Below are positions 1 through 7,813 of a DNA stretch of 64,000 bases, one piece after another. This stretch comes from Savagea serpentis. GTDB taxonomy: Bacteria; Bacillota; Bacilli; Bacillales_A; Planococcaceae. Within the stretch, counting starts at the first letter, position 1; each line of letters begins with the position of its first letter. The translations under genes and the position numbers were made by a program. The stretch is from NCBI RefSeq assembly GCF_015351395.1, contig NZ_JADKPV010000001.1:62001-126000 (forward strand), written 5' to 3'. The notes under the pieces were generated by a model that saw only the letters and a list, made by a program, of their open reading frames with translations, made no database searches and had not been told where the DNA came from.

Positions 1-6
1 CATAAA

Positions 7-43
7 CTACATAAAAGTGTAGCTCTCATACATAAAAGTGTAG
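7..43. repeat. Two phased operator-like repeats upstream of the dehydrogenase operon
   Basis: The 14-mer acataaaagtgtag occurs exactly at 9-22 and again at 30-43, a 21 bp period, which is about two helical turns. Each copy carries an inverted repeat, taca-N6-tgta, extended to ctaca-N6-tgtag in the first copy. A partial third piece, gtgtagg, lies at 50-56. This arrangement just ahead of the first ribosome binding site fits tandem binding of a dimeric regulator. The regulator and promoter lie outside the window or are not recognised. Confidence 0.5.
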
Positions 44-81
44 TTCTTGTGTAGGTTTCAAACAGAAAGGAGCAAGTGTGT

Positions 82-1257
82 ATGGTAGAATGTAAAACGT
101 TTCAAACTCCCCAAATGTTGTATTATCAACAAAATGCGTTACAAAAGCTCGGTTTCCAAGCGAAACAGTACGGTCAAAAGGCGTTAATCGTCAGCGATAA
201 AATTATGGAAGAGCTCGGTAACGTACAAAAGTGCATCGATTTACTTTCGGAGGTCGGTGTTGAAAGCGCTGTCTTCTTAGAAGTGAACTCGGAACCGACT
301 GACGAACATGTCGCAGCAGCGATGGATGTCTTAGAAAAAGAACAGTGTGACCTCATCATTTCAATCGGAGGCGGAAGTTGTATCGATACGGCGAAAGCGG
401 TTGCAATTTTAGCAACAAATGGTGGCTACATCGGTGACTACATGAACCAACAAAAAATCGCGTCAAAAGCGAGTCTTCCCCACATCGCAATTCCGACGAC
501 AGCAGGTACAGGTTCAGAAGCGACAGATGTGACAGTCATTACGAATACGTCGAATCACGTCAAAATGATGATTAAACAACCGGTCTTAATGCCGACTGTA
601 GCGATTGTCGACCCATTGCTTTCTGTATCGAGTCCGAAAAGTGTCACAGCAGCTACAGGTGTCGATGCGTTATGTCACGCAATCGAAGCGTACATTTCGA
701 AAAAAGCACAGCCGATGACAGATGTGATGGCACTTTCTGCGATGAAATACATCGTGCGCAATTTGAAAGCAGCATATGATGATGGCGAAAACATCGCCGC
801 TCGTGAAGGAATGGCCATCGGTGCGCTACAAGCAGGAATGGCATTCTCGAACGCTTCTGTTTGTCTCGTGCACGGTATGTCTCGTCCAATCGGTGCTTTA
901 TTCAATGTACCACACGGTTTTTCGAACGCGATGTTACTCCCAGCCGTTCTCGAATATAGCCGTGAAAGCTGTGTCGAGCGCCTCGCTGATTTAGGTCGCC
1001 TCTTCGCAGAAGAAGATGCTGTTTTAACGAACGAACAAGCGGCAGATGTCGCAGTAGAGTCAGTGAAAGAATTATGTAAGTATTTGAGCATTCCGAACTT
1101 AAAGGAATGGGGCATTGAAGAGGAAGCATTCAACGAAGCAATCGATAAGATGGCGGACGATGCACTCGATAGCGGTAGCCCAGGGAACAACCCGAAAGTA
1201 CCGACGAAAGAAGAAATTAAAGCATTGTATACGACGTGCTACACATACGCGTTTTAA
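82..1257 (+). CDS. Iron-containing alcohol dehydrogenase (class III family)
   Basis: A 391-residue NAD(P)-dependent oxidoreductase of the iron-activated (methanol/1,3-propanediol/4-hydroxybutyrate dehydrogenase) family. The nucleotide-binding GGGS is near residue 96 and the GTGSEAT motif near 143. The four expected metal ligands are present at about D195, H199, H264 and H278. ATG at 82 is preferred over GTG at 76 because the AGGAG at 68-72 is then 9 bases away rather than 3. The next gene, a semialdehyde dehydrogenase, starts 21 bases downstream, so the two are almost certainly co-transcribed. The likely substrate is a hydroxy acid or alcohol whose aldehyde feeds that enzyme; this is inferred from context, since the family is substrate-diverse. 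Confidence 0.9.
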   Translation: MVECKTFQTPQMLYYQQNALQKLGFQAKQYGQKALIVSDKIMEELGNVQKCIDLLSEVGVESAVFLEVNSEPTDEHVAAAMDVLEKEQCDLIISIGGGSCIDTAKAVAILATNGGYIGDYMNQQKIASKASLPHIAIPTTAGTGSEATDVTVITNTSNHVKMMIKQPVLMPTVAIVDPLLSVSSPKSVTAATGVDALCHAIEAYISKKAQPMTDVMALSAMKYIVRNLKAAYDDGENIAAREGMAIGALQAGMAFSNASVCLVHGMSRPIGALFNVPHGFSNAMLLPAVLEYSRESCVERLADLGRLFAEEDAVLTNEQAADVAVESVKELCKYLSIPNLKEWGIEEEAFNEAIDKMADDALDSGSPGNNPKVPTKEEIKALYTTCYTYAF

Positions 1258-1278
1258 ATTTGAAGGAGGATTTTAACA

Positions 1279-2730
1279 ATGACAGTACAAAACATTAAAA
1301 ACTACATTAACGGTGAGTGGGTTGAGTCAAAATCAACGAACATCGAGCCTGTATATAACCCAGCAACAGGAGAAGTCATCGCAAACGTCCCATTATCGAC
1401 AGCAGAAGAATTAGATCACGCGGTACAAGTAGCGGACGCAGCGTTCCAAGAGTGGAAAGAAGTACCCGTTCCACGTCGCGCACGCATCATGTTCAAATAT
1501 CAACAACTTCTCGTTGAGCATTGGGATGAGCTTGCAAAATTAATTACAATTGAAAACGGGAAAAACTTTACAGAAGCACACGGTGAAGTTCTTCGCGGAA
1601 TTGAATGTGTCGAGTTCGCAGCAGGTGCACCGACATTAATGATGGGCGAACAACTTCCATCGATCGCAACAGGACTTGAATCAGGCGTTTACCGTTACCC
1701 AATCGGCGTAATTGGCGGTATTACACCGTTCAACTTCCCGATGATGGTTCCTTGCTGGATGTTCCCGATGGCGCTGGCGACAGGGAATACATTCGTATTA
1801 AAACCATCTGAGCGTACACCACTTTTAGCGAACCGCTTAGCTGAATTAGTAGAAGAAGCTGGATTCCCGAAAGGTGTATTCAATATCGTACACGGAGCGC
1901 ATGACGTCGTAAACGGTATTTTAGACCATGAAAAAATCGCAGCGATTTCATTCGTCGGTTCACAGCCAGTCGCAGAGTATGTGTACAAGCGTGGAACAGA
2001 CAACTTAAAACGTGTTCAAGCATTAGCAGGAGCGAAAAACCACTCGATCGTATTGAGCGATGCGAACATCGACAATGCGGCGACACAAATTTTAAACGCA
2101 GCATTCGGTTCAGCAGGAGAGCGTTGTATGGCTTGTGCGGTCGTAGCTGTTGAAGATTCAATCGCAGATGAGTTCATTGAAGCACTTGTTCAAAAAGCGA
2201 ACGACATTCAAATCGGTAACGGCTTAGACGAAGGGGTATTTTTAGGCCCAGTCATCCGTGACGCACATAAAGAGCGCACACTCCAATATATCGAAAAAGG
2301 AGAAGAGGAAGGTGCGAAGTTAATTCGCGACGGGCGTCTCGATGAAGCAGCGAAAGAAAACGGCTACTTCGTTGGACCGACAATTTTCGATAACGTAACA
2401 TGTGAAATGAAAATTTGGGAAGATGAAATTTTCGCGCCAGTGCTTTCAATTAGCCGCGTGAAAAATTTAGAAGAAGCGATCGAGCTTGCGAACAAATCAC
2501 GTTTCGCAAACGGCGCATGTATTTTCACGAAAGATGGCGGTAGCGTACGTACATTCCGCGAAACGATCGATGCAGGAATGCTCGGCGTAAACATCGGTGT
2601 ACCAGCTCCTATGGCATTCTTCCCATTCTCAGGGTGGAAAGATTCATTCTACGGCGACTTACACGCAAACGGAAAAGACGGATTGAACTTCTATACGCGT
2701 AAAAAAGTGTTAACTGGTCGTTGGGTATAA
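1279..2730 (+). CDS. mmsA: Methylmalonate-semialdehyde dehydrogenase (CoA-acylating) family
   Basis: A 483-residue aldehyde dehydrogenase matching the MmsA/IolA branch over its full usual length. The catalytic cysteine is C283 in the GERCMA motif, and the N-terminal segment carries the typical NYINGEW start. Known members oxidise malonate or methylmalonate semialdehyde to acetyl- or propionyl-CoA in valine, beta-alanine or inositol breakdown. AAGGAGG sits just ahead of the ATG. No inositol or valine catabolic genes are adjacent, so here the enzyme probably works with the upstream iron-type dehydrogenase and downstream permease. The exact substrate cannot be read from sequence. Confidence 0.88.
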   Translation: MTVQNIKNYINGEWVESKSTNIEPVYNPATGEVIANVPLSTAEELDHAVQVADAAFQEWKEVPVPRRARIMFKYQQLLVEHWDELAKLITIENGKNFTEAHGEVLRGIECVEFAAGAPTLMMGEQLPSIATGLESGVYRYPIGVIGGITPFNFPMMVPCWMFPMALATGNTFVLKPSERTPLLANRLAELVEEAGFPKGVFNIVHGAHDVVNGILDHEKIAAISFVGSQPVAEYVYKRGTDNLKRVQALAGAKNHSIVLSDANIDNAATQILNAAFGSAGERCMACAVVAVEDSIADEFIEALVQKANDIQIGNGLDEGVFLGPVIRDAHKERTLQYIEKGEEEGAKLIRDGRLDEAAKENGYFVGPTIFDNVTCEMKIWEDEIFAPVLSISRVKNLEEAIELANKSRFANGACIFTKDGGSVRTFRETIDAGMLGVNIGVPAPMAFFPFSGWKDSFYGDLHANGKDGLNFYTRKKVLTGRWV

Positions 2731-2744
2731 CATATACCTAGTTG

Positions 2745-2776
2745 AAAGATGCAGTGTACGCACTGCATCTTTTTTT
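2745..2776 (+). terminator. Rho-independent terminator after mmsA
   Basis: A perfect 12 bp stem (aaagatgcagtg pairing with cactgcatcttt) with a 4-base loop is followed by a run of T. It separates the two dehydrogenases from the permease, which may be reached by read-through. Confidence 0.9.
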
Positions 2777-2810
2777 CACCCAAAAATGGATGGTTTAGGA
2801 GGGAAATGCG

Positions 2811-4094
2811 ATGTTTGGTATCGTTTTAGGGCTCGTCGTCTTAATGGTATTAGCTTATTTAGGATGGTCGATCATTTGGGTTGCACCGATTGCAGCAGGA
2901 ATTGTAGCACTCACAGGTGGACTCGACATTTTAGAAGCGTATAAAAGTACGTACATGAGCGGTTTTGTAGGGTTTGCGAAAGAATGGTTCCCGGTATTTA
3001 TGCTCGGAGCGATTTTCGGGAAGTTAATGGAAGATACAGGGATGGCTCGTTCGGTCGCGTTATTCTTCTCGCGCGTCATCGGTGTGAAGCGTGCGATTTT
3101 AGGAGTTACCGTATCGACAGCACTCCTCACATACGGAGGCGTCAGCTTATTCGTCGTCGTGTTCGCTGTTTATCCGATCGCTTTAACGATGTTCCGCGAA
3201 GCGAACATTAGCCGTAAAATATTGCCGGCAACGATTGCACTTGGTGCGCTCACATTCACGATGACAGCGCTACCAGGAACACCTCAAATTCAAAACTTAA
3301 TTCCGATGAGTTATTTTCAGACGACTCCGATGGCAGCGCCGATCATGGGCTTCATCGCAACACTCGTCATGGGCGGAGGAGGATATTTCTACCTCATTAC
3401 ACGCGAAAAACAGTTGCGTAAAAAAGGCTTCGTCTTTGAAGAGCCGAAAGATCAAAAAATTGTGGAAGATACAGGGGTCGTACCGTCTGTCATTTTATCT
3501 CTTTTACCGCTCGTTGCGGTCATCATTAGCTTGAACGTTTTGAAATGGGACGTCATCGTCGCATTGCTTACAGGAATTGGTTTATTGCTCTTATTGAACA
3601 TTACGAAATTCAAATCGTTCGTAAAAGCGATGAACGAAGGAGCGACAGGTTCGGTTACAGCGATTATTAATACGAGTGCGGCCGTCGGTTTCGGGACCGT
3701 CGTGAAAGCGGTACCAGGATTCGAAACGTTAACGCACTGGTTGTTAAATATTAAAGGAAACCCGTTAATTTCAGAAGCGGTTGCGATCAACTTGCTTGCA
3801 GGAGCGACAGGTTCAGCATCTGGAGGAATGGGGATTGCGCTTGAAGCACTCGGTGCACAATATTATGACATCGCCATTCAAACGGGCATTAGCCCAGAAG
3901 CGTTCCACCGTATTGCCGCGCTCGCTTCCGGAGGATTAGATGCACTTCCGCATAACGGAGCCGTCCTCACTTTACTTGCGATTACAGGTATGACGCATAA
4001 AGATAGTTATAAAGATATCGCGGTCATTACAATTGCGATTCCAATACTCGCATTAATTATTTCAATCATTTTCGCATCGTTCGGAATTTATTAA
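2811..4094 (+). CDS. GntP-family permease (carboxylate:H+ symporter)
   Basis: A 427-residue, almost wholly hydrophobic protein with about 12 membrane segments, in the GntP/gluconate:H+ symporter family, which imports gluconate and other hydroxy or keto acids. The family's glycine- and alanine-rich segments are visible, for example around GATGSASGGMG in the C-terminal half. TAGGAGGG lies 8 bases ahead of ATG. Its position directly behind the dehydrogenase pair suggests it imports their substrate, perhaps a short hydroxy acid. A strong terminator at 2745-2776 lies between, so co-expression would need read-through or a second promoter. No clear terminator follows it. Confidence 0.85.
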   Translation: MFGIVLGLVVLMVLAYLGWSIIWVAPIAAGIVALTGGLDILEAYKSTYMSGFVGFAKEWFPVFMLGAIFGKLMEDTGMARSVALFFSRVIGVKRAILGVTVSTALLTYGGVSLFVVVFAVYPIALTMFREANISRKILPATIALGALTFTMTALPGTPQIQNLIPMSYFQTTPMAAPIMGFIATLVMGGGGYFYLITREKQLRKKGFVFEEPKDQKIVEDTGVVPSVILSLLPLVAVIISLNVLKWDVIVALLTGIGLLLLLNITKFKSFVKAMNEGATGSVTAIINTSAAVGFGTVVKAVPGFETLTHWLLNIKGNPLISEAVAINLLAGATGSASGGMGIALEALGAQYYDIAIQTGISPEAFHRIAALASGGLDALPHNGAVLTLLAITGMTHKDSYKDIAVITIAIPILALIISIIFASFGIY

Positions 4095-4205
4095 AACATT
4101 CTCGAGTGAATCGTTAAAAATTTCCTATTGAACAGGAAAAACGATGCAATTGTATGAAAAATTCACGAAAACGTTATATTTGTTCTATCTAAACGAATGA
4201 AATGT

Positions 4206-4214
4206 TGCTATACT
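4206..4214 (+). promoter_or_regulatory. Extended -10 promoter for the riboswitch transcript
   Basis: TGC-TATACT is an extended -10 element about 27 bases upstream of the aptamer. No good -35 box is seen at the usual spacing. Confidence 0.5.
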
Positions 4215-4240
4215 ATTTTCATAATAATTGTTGAAAGTGT

Positions 4241-4313
4241 CACTCATATAATTCTCTAGAATATGGCTAGAGAAGTATCTACCGACTTACCGTAAATAAG
4301 TCGACTATGAGTA
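4241..4313 (+). promoter_or_regulatory. Purine riboswitch aptamer, guanine/xanthine type
   Basis: The conserved purine aptamer core is complete. P1 is actcat (4242-4247) with atgagt (4307-4312), P2 is tctctag with ctagaga, and P3 is gactta with taagtc. The junction sequences TATAAT and TTTCTACC-like (here tatctacc) and GACTATG are in place. The specificity base, equivalent to position 74 of xpt, is C at 4305, which known riboswitches use to bind guanine or hypoxanthine; adenine riboswitches have U there. It precedes a nucleobase permease, so guanine should lower its expression. Confidence 0.93.
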
Positions 4314-4361
4314 GAAAAAGAAGTGCGTACATCGTGACGCACTTTCTTGCGTTCTACTTAT
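4307..4361 (+). promoter_or_regulatory. Putative expression platform of the purine riboswitch
   Basis: An inner hairpin pairs 4318-4328 with 4337-4348. An outer stem pairs 4307-4316, which includes the P1 3' strand, with ttctacttat at 4352-4361. The outer stem and P1 cannot form together. The T-tract after the inner hairpin is interrupted (tttcttgcgttct), unlike a standard intrinsic terminator, so the mode of control is unclear. Confidence 0.55.
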
Positions 4362-4398
4362 GGCGTTAGAGTGCCTGTTCAAGTAGGAGGAACTGAAA

Positions 4399-5682
4399 GT
4401 GAATTTAGGCAAGGAAACCGCACTCGGGATCCAACATTTACTCGCGATGTATGCAGGGGCAATTTTAGTGCCACTCATCATCGGAAAAGAGCTCGGATTT
4501 AATTCGGAGCAAATGACGTACTTAGTCGCAATCGACATTTTAATGTGTGGGGTTGCGACATTATTGCAAGTGTATTCAGGACGCGTTATCGGAATTGGTC
4601 TTCCTGTCGTTTTAGGATGTACGTTTACGGCGGTTGCTCCGATTATCGAAATCGGAAGTGAAAAAGGAATCGGCGCAATTTACGGTGCGATTATCGCATC
4701 GGGTGCAATCATCTTTTTAATCGGCGGGGTATTCGGAATGCTCGTGAAATTTTTCCCACCTGTCGTGACTGGAACAGTCGTTGCGACGATTGGAATTTCG
4801 TTGCTTCCGGTTGCGGTCAACAATATGGCAGGCGGATTAGGTTCACCGGATTTCGGAAGTAGTGCGAACATGACGCTCGCCTTTACGACATTGCTCATCA
4901 TTTTAGTCGTCTATCGTTTTGCGACAGGCTTTTTGCGAGCGATTGCGATTTTAGTCGGTCTCGTCGGGGGTACGGTCATTGCGATTTTCTTTAAAATGGT
5001 CGATTTTACTCCTGTTCAACAAGCGGACGTCGTGCACGTCGTTCAACCATTTTACTTCGGAGTGCCGACGTTTGATGCGTCGTCCATCATTTTAATGACG
5101 CTCGTGGCGATGGTGTCACTCGTCGAATCGACCGGAGTGTATTTCGCTCTCGGTGATATTTGTGATAAGCCGTTAAATTCAAAAGATTTAGCGCGTGGGT
5201 ATCGTTCGGAAGGGCTCGCTTCCATTATCGGAGGATTGTTTAACGCTTTCCCGTATACGACATTTTCACAAAACGTCGGATTGACGCAAATGTCTGGTGT
5301 GAAAAGTCGCCGTGTCATCGTCATTACCGGTATTATGCTCGTCATTTTAGGATTCGTTCCTAAACTTGCGGCATTGACGACGATCATTCCAGAAGCAGTG
5401 CTCGGAGCGGCGATGATTGCGATGTTCGGAATGGTCATTATGCAAGGGGTTAAAATGTTAGCGCCTGCTGTCATTCATTCGGCGGAAAATGCGATGATTG
5501 CAGCGGTTGCCATTGGACTCGGTGTCGGTGTATCGATCGTGCCGGAAATTTTTCAGTCATTGCCTTCACAAATTTCAATTTTAACGTCAAATGGTATCGT
5601 CGCTGCGGCGGTGACGGCGATCGTATTAAATATTTTCTTCAATATGATTGGTCCGCGTCGTGAACCGACGAATCACGTATAA
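4399..5682 (+). CDS. pbuX: NCS2-family nucleobase permease, xanthine permease-like
   Basis: A 427-residue membrane transporter of the NCS2 (UraA/PbuX) family. It begins with the family's QHLLAMYAG segment and carries the signature SQNVGLTQMSGVKSR near residue 295, whose form is more typical of xanthine/guanine permeases than of uracil permeases. It starts with GTG, 8 bases after AGGAGG. The guanine-type riboswitch upstream supports a purine substrate, as for xpt-pbuX in Bacillus subtilis, but no xpt gene is present here. Transport is presumably proton-coupled across the cytoplasmic membrane. Confidence 0.85.
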   Translation: MNLGKETALGIQHLLAMYAGAILVPLIIGKELGFNSEQMTYLVAIDILMCGVATLLQVYSGRVIGIGLPVVLGCTFTAVAPIIEIGSEKGIGAIYGAIIASGAIIFLIGGVFGMLVKFFPPVVTGTVVATIGISLLPVAVNNMAGGLGSPDFGSSANMTLAFTTLLIILVVYRFATGFLRAIAILVGLVGGTVIAIFFKMVDFTPVQQADVVHVVQPFYFGVPTFDASSIILMTLVAMVSLVESTGVYFALGDICDKPLNSKDLARGYRSEGLASIIGGLFNAFPYTTFSQNVGLTQMSGVKSRRVIVITGIMLVILGFVPKLAALTTIIPEAVLGAAMIAMFGMVIMQGVKMLAPAVIHSAENAMIAAVAIGLGVGVSIVPEIFQSLPSQISILTSNGIVAAAVTAIVLNIFFNMIGPRREPTNHV

Positions 5683-5685
5683 ACG

Positions 5686-5722
5686 AACAATCCTTCACCC
5701 GTATGAGTGAAGGATTGTTTTT
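5686..5722. terminator. Bidirectional terminator between pbuX and the facing gene
   Basis: A 13 bp stem (aacaatccttcac with gtgaaggattgtt) has a 7-base loop and a T-run on the + strand. The facing minus-strand gene ends three bases beyond it, so it probably serves both. Confidence 0.88.
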
Positions 5723-5724
5723 CA

Positions 5725-6378
5725 TTATTGGACGTGTAACGTATCATCGTCGCGCGTAATCGTCCACGTTTTATTATGTGATGTGACGGTCGCGCCTTCA
5801 GGAGAATGTTCGAAAGCGAGCGTTGTCATCCCCTCGTTTTCGTAATGGAAAAGAGCGATGCCGCGTTCGTTTTCTGTTTCAAATGCATAGGCGACGAGTG
5901 GACCATCTTCTAAGCGGTCCAGTTCGGTAATGGCTCCTGTTTCTGTCTCTTGCCAGTACAGCCATTCGACTTCTTGCCAAAGTTCGTCTCTCGCAGGATA
6001 GTCGTAACGAGACCACGTTTCGTCATTCGTAATGTCATTGTTGCGTGAAACTTTGTACGTCCAACCGAACTGTGGGACCCGTTCATCGTATACGGAAAAG
6101 ACGCCGACACGGTCGCCTGTTTTCGGGTCGAATGTCGCTCGTTCAATGACGAGATGAGGGCTTGATATCGCTTCTACGAGTGTGACATAGCGTCTTTCAT
6201 GTTCGTATTTTTGGTATGTCGGAAAGAGCGCGTACGCTGTGATGTATAAAATGACAAGAATCGCGCTAATCGTCGTCGCGAGTTTCGGTCGTTGGCGCAA
6301 AGTGAGCCAAACGATCGCGATGATCAATAATAGAAGCATTCCTACCATGAGGAACGGAATGAGTTCAGATGGATGCAT
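5725..6378 (-). CDS. Uncharacterised membrane protein with extracytoplasmic domain
   Basis: I do not recognise this 217-residue protein. Two hydrophobic segments (about residues 9-27 and 36-54) are separated by a short basic loop, and the remaining 160 residues are polar and probably exposed outside the membrane. That part has strand-rich, tryptophan-containing sequence (for example PQFGWTYKVSRN) but no motif I can name. AAGGAGAG precedes the ATG by 6 bases. It starts 12 bases after the stop of the upstream flavoprotein gene, so the two form an operon. No function is proposed. Confidence 0.7.
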   Translation of the reverse strand: MHPSELIPFLMVGMLLLLIIAIVWLTLRQRPKLATTISAILVILYITAYALFPTYQKYEHERRYVTLVEAISSPHLVIERATFDPKTGDRVGVFSVYDERVPQFGWTYKVSRNNDITNDETWSRYDYPARDELWQEVEWLYWQETETGAITELDRLEDGPLVAYAFETENERGIALFHYENEGMTTLAFEHSPEGATVTSHNKTWTITRDDDTLHVQ

Positions 6379-6390
6379 TGTGTTCTCTCC

Positions 6391-7650
6391 TTAGCTGTTT
6401 GCGGCATGCATGCCCGCCACTCTTCCAGTGACGAGTGCCGATGTGATGTTATAACCGCCCGTATAACCGTGAACGTCGATAATTTCTCCACAAAAATGGA
6501 GTCCTCGTTTTAGCTTCGATTCCATCGTTTTCGGGTTTAATTCTTTCGTTTTGACGCCTCCGCCCGTAACGAAAGCTTTTTCGATCGGCTGTGTGCCGGT
6601 AATCGAAATCGTAAATTGTTTAAATTCATGAGCGAGCGCGCGCAATTGTTCATTAGAGATGCTCGCACCTTGGGTATCTGGCTCGATTGCGGCACGTTCG
6701 AATAAAAATAAAAGCCATCGTTCTTGTGCGAATGCTTTCAAACTATTTTTCACCGCTTTTTTCGGGTCTTCTTTACAAGTCGTGCGCAATTGTTGGAACA
6801 ATTGTTCTTCGTTTTGTTCGGGATGAGAGTCGATCGTCACATTGACCGGTTTATTTTTCGTTTTCATCTGTTCTTTGACGACGAATTGGCTGCATCGTAA
6901 TACGGCCGGTCCACTAATGCCAAAATGGGTGAATAACATATCCATTTGATGAGTAATTAATTTTTTACCTTTCGCATTCCAGACGCTTACCGCAACGTCT
7001 CGTAAGGCGAGTCCTTGAAGCTCTTTTGAACGGATGAAGCGCTCATCGGATAGTAAAGGAACTTCCGTCGGGTATAACGTTGTGACCGTATGTCCTGCGC
7101 GTTCTGCCCACGGATAGCCGTCGCCCGTACTCCCTGTTTGCGGAACGGCTTTCCCGCCGACTGCGACGATGACGTTGTCGGCTTGAATATCTTCGCCTGT
7201 CGTTAAGCGTACGCCGCGCACTCGTTCATCGTCCATCAACAATTTGTCGACTTTCGTTTCGAGTCGTACGTCGACATGTAATCGTTCTAACTCTAAAAGA
7301 AGCGCATTGACGACATCTTTCGCTTTATTGGAAACCGGAAACATACGTCCGTGATCTTCTTCTTTTAAAGGCACGCCAAGATTTTCAAAATAGCGTATAA
7401 TGTCTTCATTGTTAAAAACAGCAAAAGGTCCGTATAGAAAACGTCCGTTTCCTGGTAAGTGGGCGATAATTTCTTCGACGGGTAAGCGATTCGTCACATT
7501 ACAACGACCGCCTCCTGAAATGGCGAGTTTCGTCCCGAGTTTTTTTCCTTTATCGAGCAAGAGGACGCGCGCGCCATTTTCTGCTGCAGCGATTGCAGCC
7601 ATTAAGCCAGAAGGTCCTCCTCCGATTACAATTGTGGCATATGCCGTCAT
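6391..7650 (-). CDS. ytfP: HI0933/BaiN-family FAD-dependent oxidoreductase (YtfP-like)
   Basis: A 419-residue flavoprotein of the HI0933-like family. The FAD-binding GGGPSG motif lies at about residues 9-14, followed by a second glycine-rich GGGRCNVTN near residue 48. The C-terminal end [14 protein letters not shown] is typical of the family. The biochemical role in Bacillales is not established; some relatives reduce bile-acid intermediates. The start at 7650 is preferred because AAAGG lies 9 bases upstream and it begins directly with the flavin-binding strand; a longer reading starts at 7683. It diverges from murJ and leads an operon with the 217-residue membrane protein. Confidence 0.88.
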   Translation of the reverse strand: MTAYATIVIGGGPSGLMAAIAAAENGARVLLLDKGKKLGTKLAISGGGRCNVTNRLPVEEIIAHLPGNGRFLYGPFAVFNNEDIIRYFENLGVPLKEEDHGRMFPVSNKAKDVVNALLLELERLHVDVRLETKVDKLLMDDERVRGVRLTTGEDIQADNVIVAVGGKAVPQTGSTGDGYPWAERAGHTVTTLYPTEVPLLSDERFIRSKELQGLALRDVAVSVWNAKGKKLITHQMDMLFTHFGISGPAVLRCSQFVVKEQMKTKNKPVNVTIDSHPEQNEEQLFQQLRTTCKEDPKKAVKNSLKAFAQERWLLFLFERAAIEPDTQGASISNEQLRALAHEFKQFTISITGTQPIEKAFVTGGGVKTKELNPKTMESKLKRGLHFCGEIIDVHGYTGGYNITSALVTGRVAGMHAANS

Positions 7651-7681
7651 ACTATCCGACCTTTCATTGTTTACTCGCCTC

Positions 7682-7712
7682 ATTTTACCATAGGTGGCGC
7701 TGAACCGTGCAA
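7682..7712 (-). promoter_or_regulatory. Candidate promoter of the ytfP operon
   Basis: On the minus strand TTGCAC is followed after 19 bases by TAAAAT, which is preceded by TGG (an extended -10 form). The long spacer lowers confidence. Confidence 0.4.
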
Positions 7713-7729
7713 CTTTTTGAGGAGGAAAG

Positions 7730-7750
7730 TCGTCTAAGTCGGTTAGACGA
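7730..7750. repeat. Perfect 8 bp inverted repeat between ytfP and murJ
   Basis: TCGTCTAA and TTAGACGA are exact inverted copies separated by GTCGG. There is no T-run, so it is not a terminator. A -10-like TATAAA at 7757-7762 would place the repeat over the -35 region of a murJ promoter, which suits an operator. Confidence 0.5.
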
Positions 7751-7813
7751 ATATTGTATAAATGACGATGGAGCGGTAAACTATAGAAGGATTATTATAG
7801 AATGGAATGATAA

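Noticed and set aside
4112-4143. Hairpin tttcct/aggaaa between the GntP permease and the riboswitch
   Set aside because: The + strand has no T-run after it; only the minus strand does, where there is no gene to terminate.
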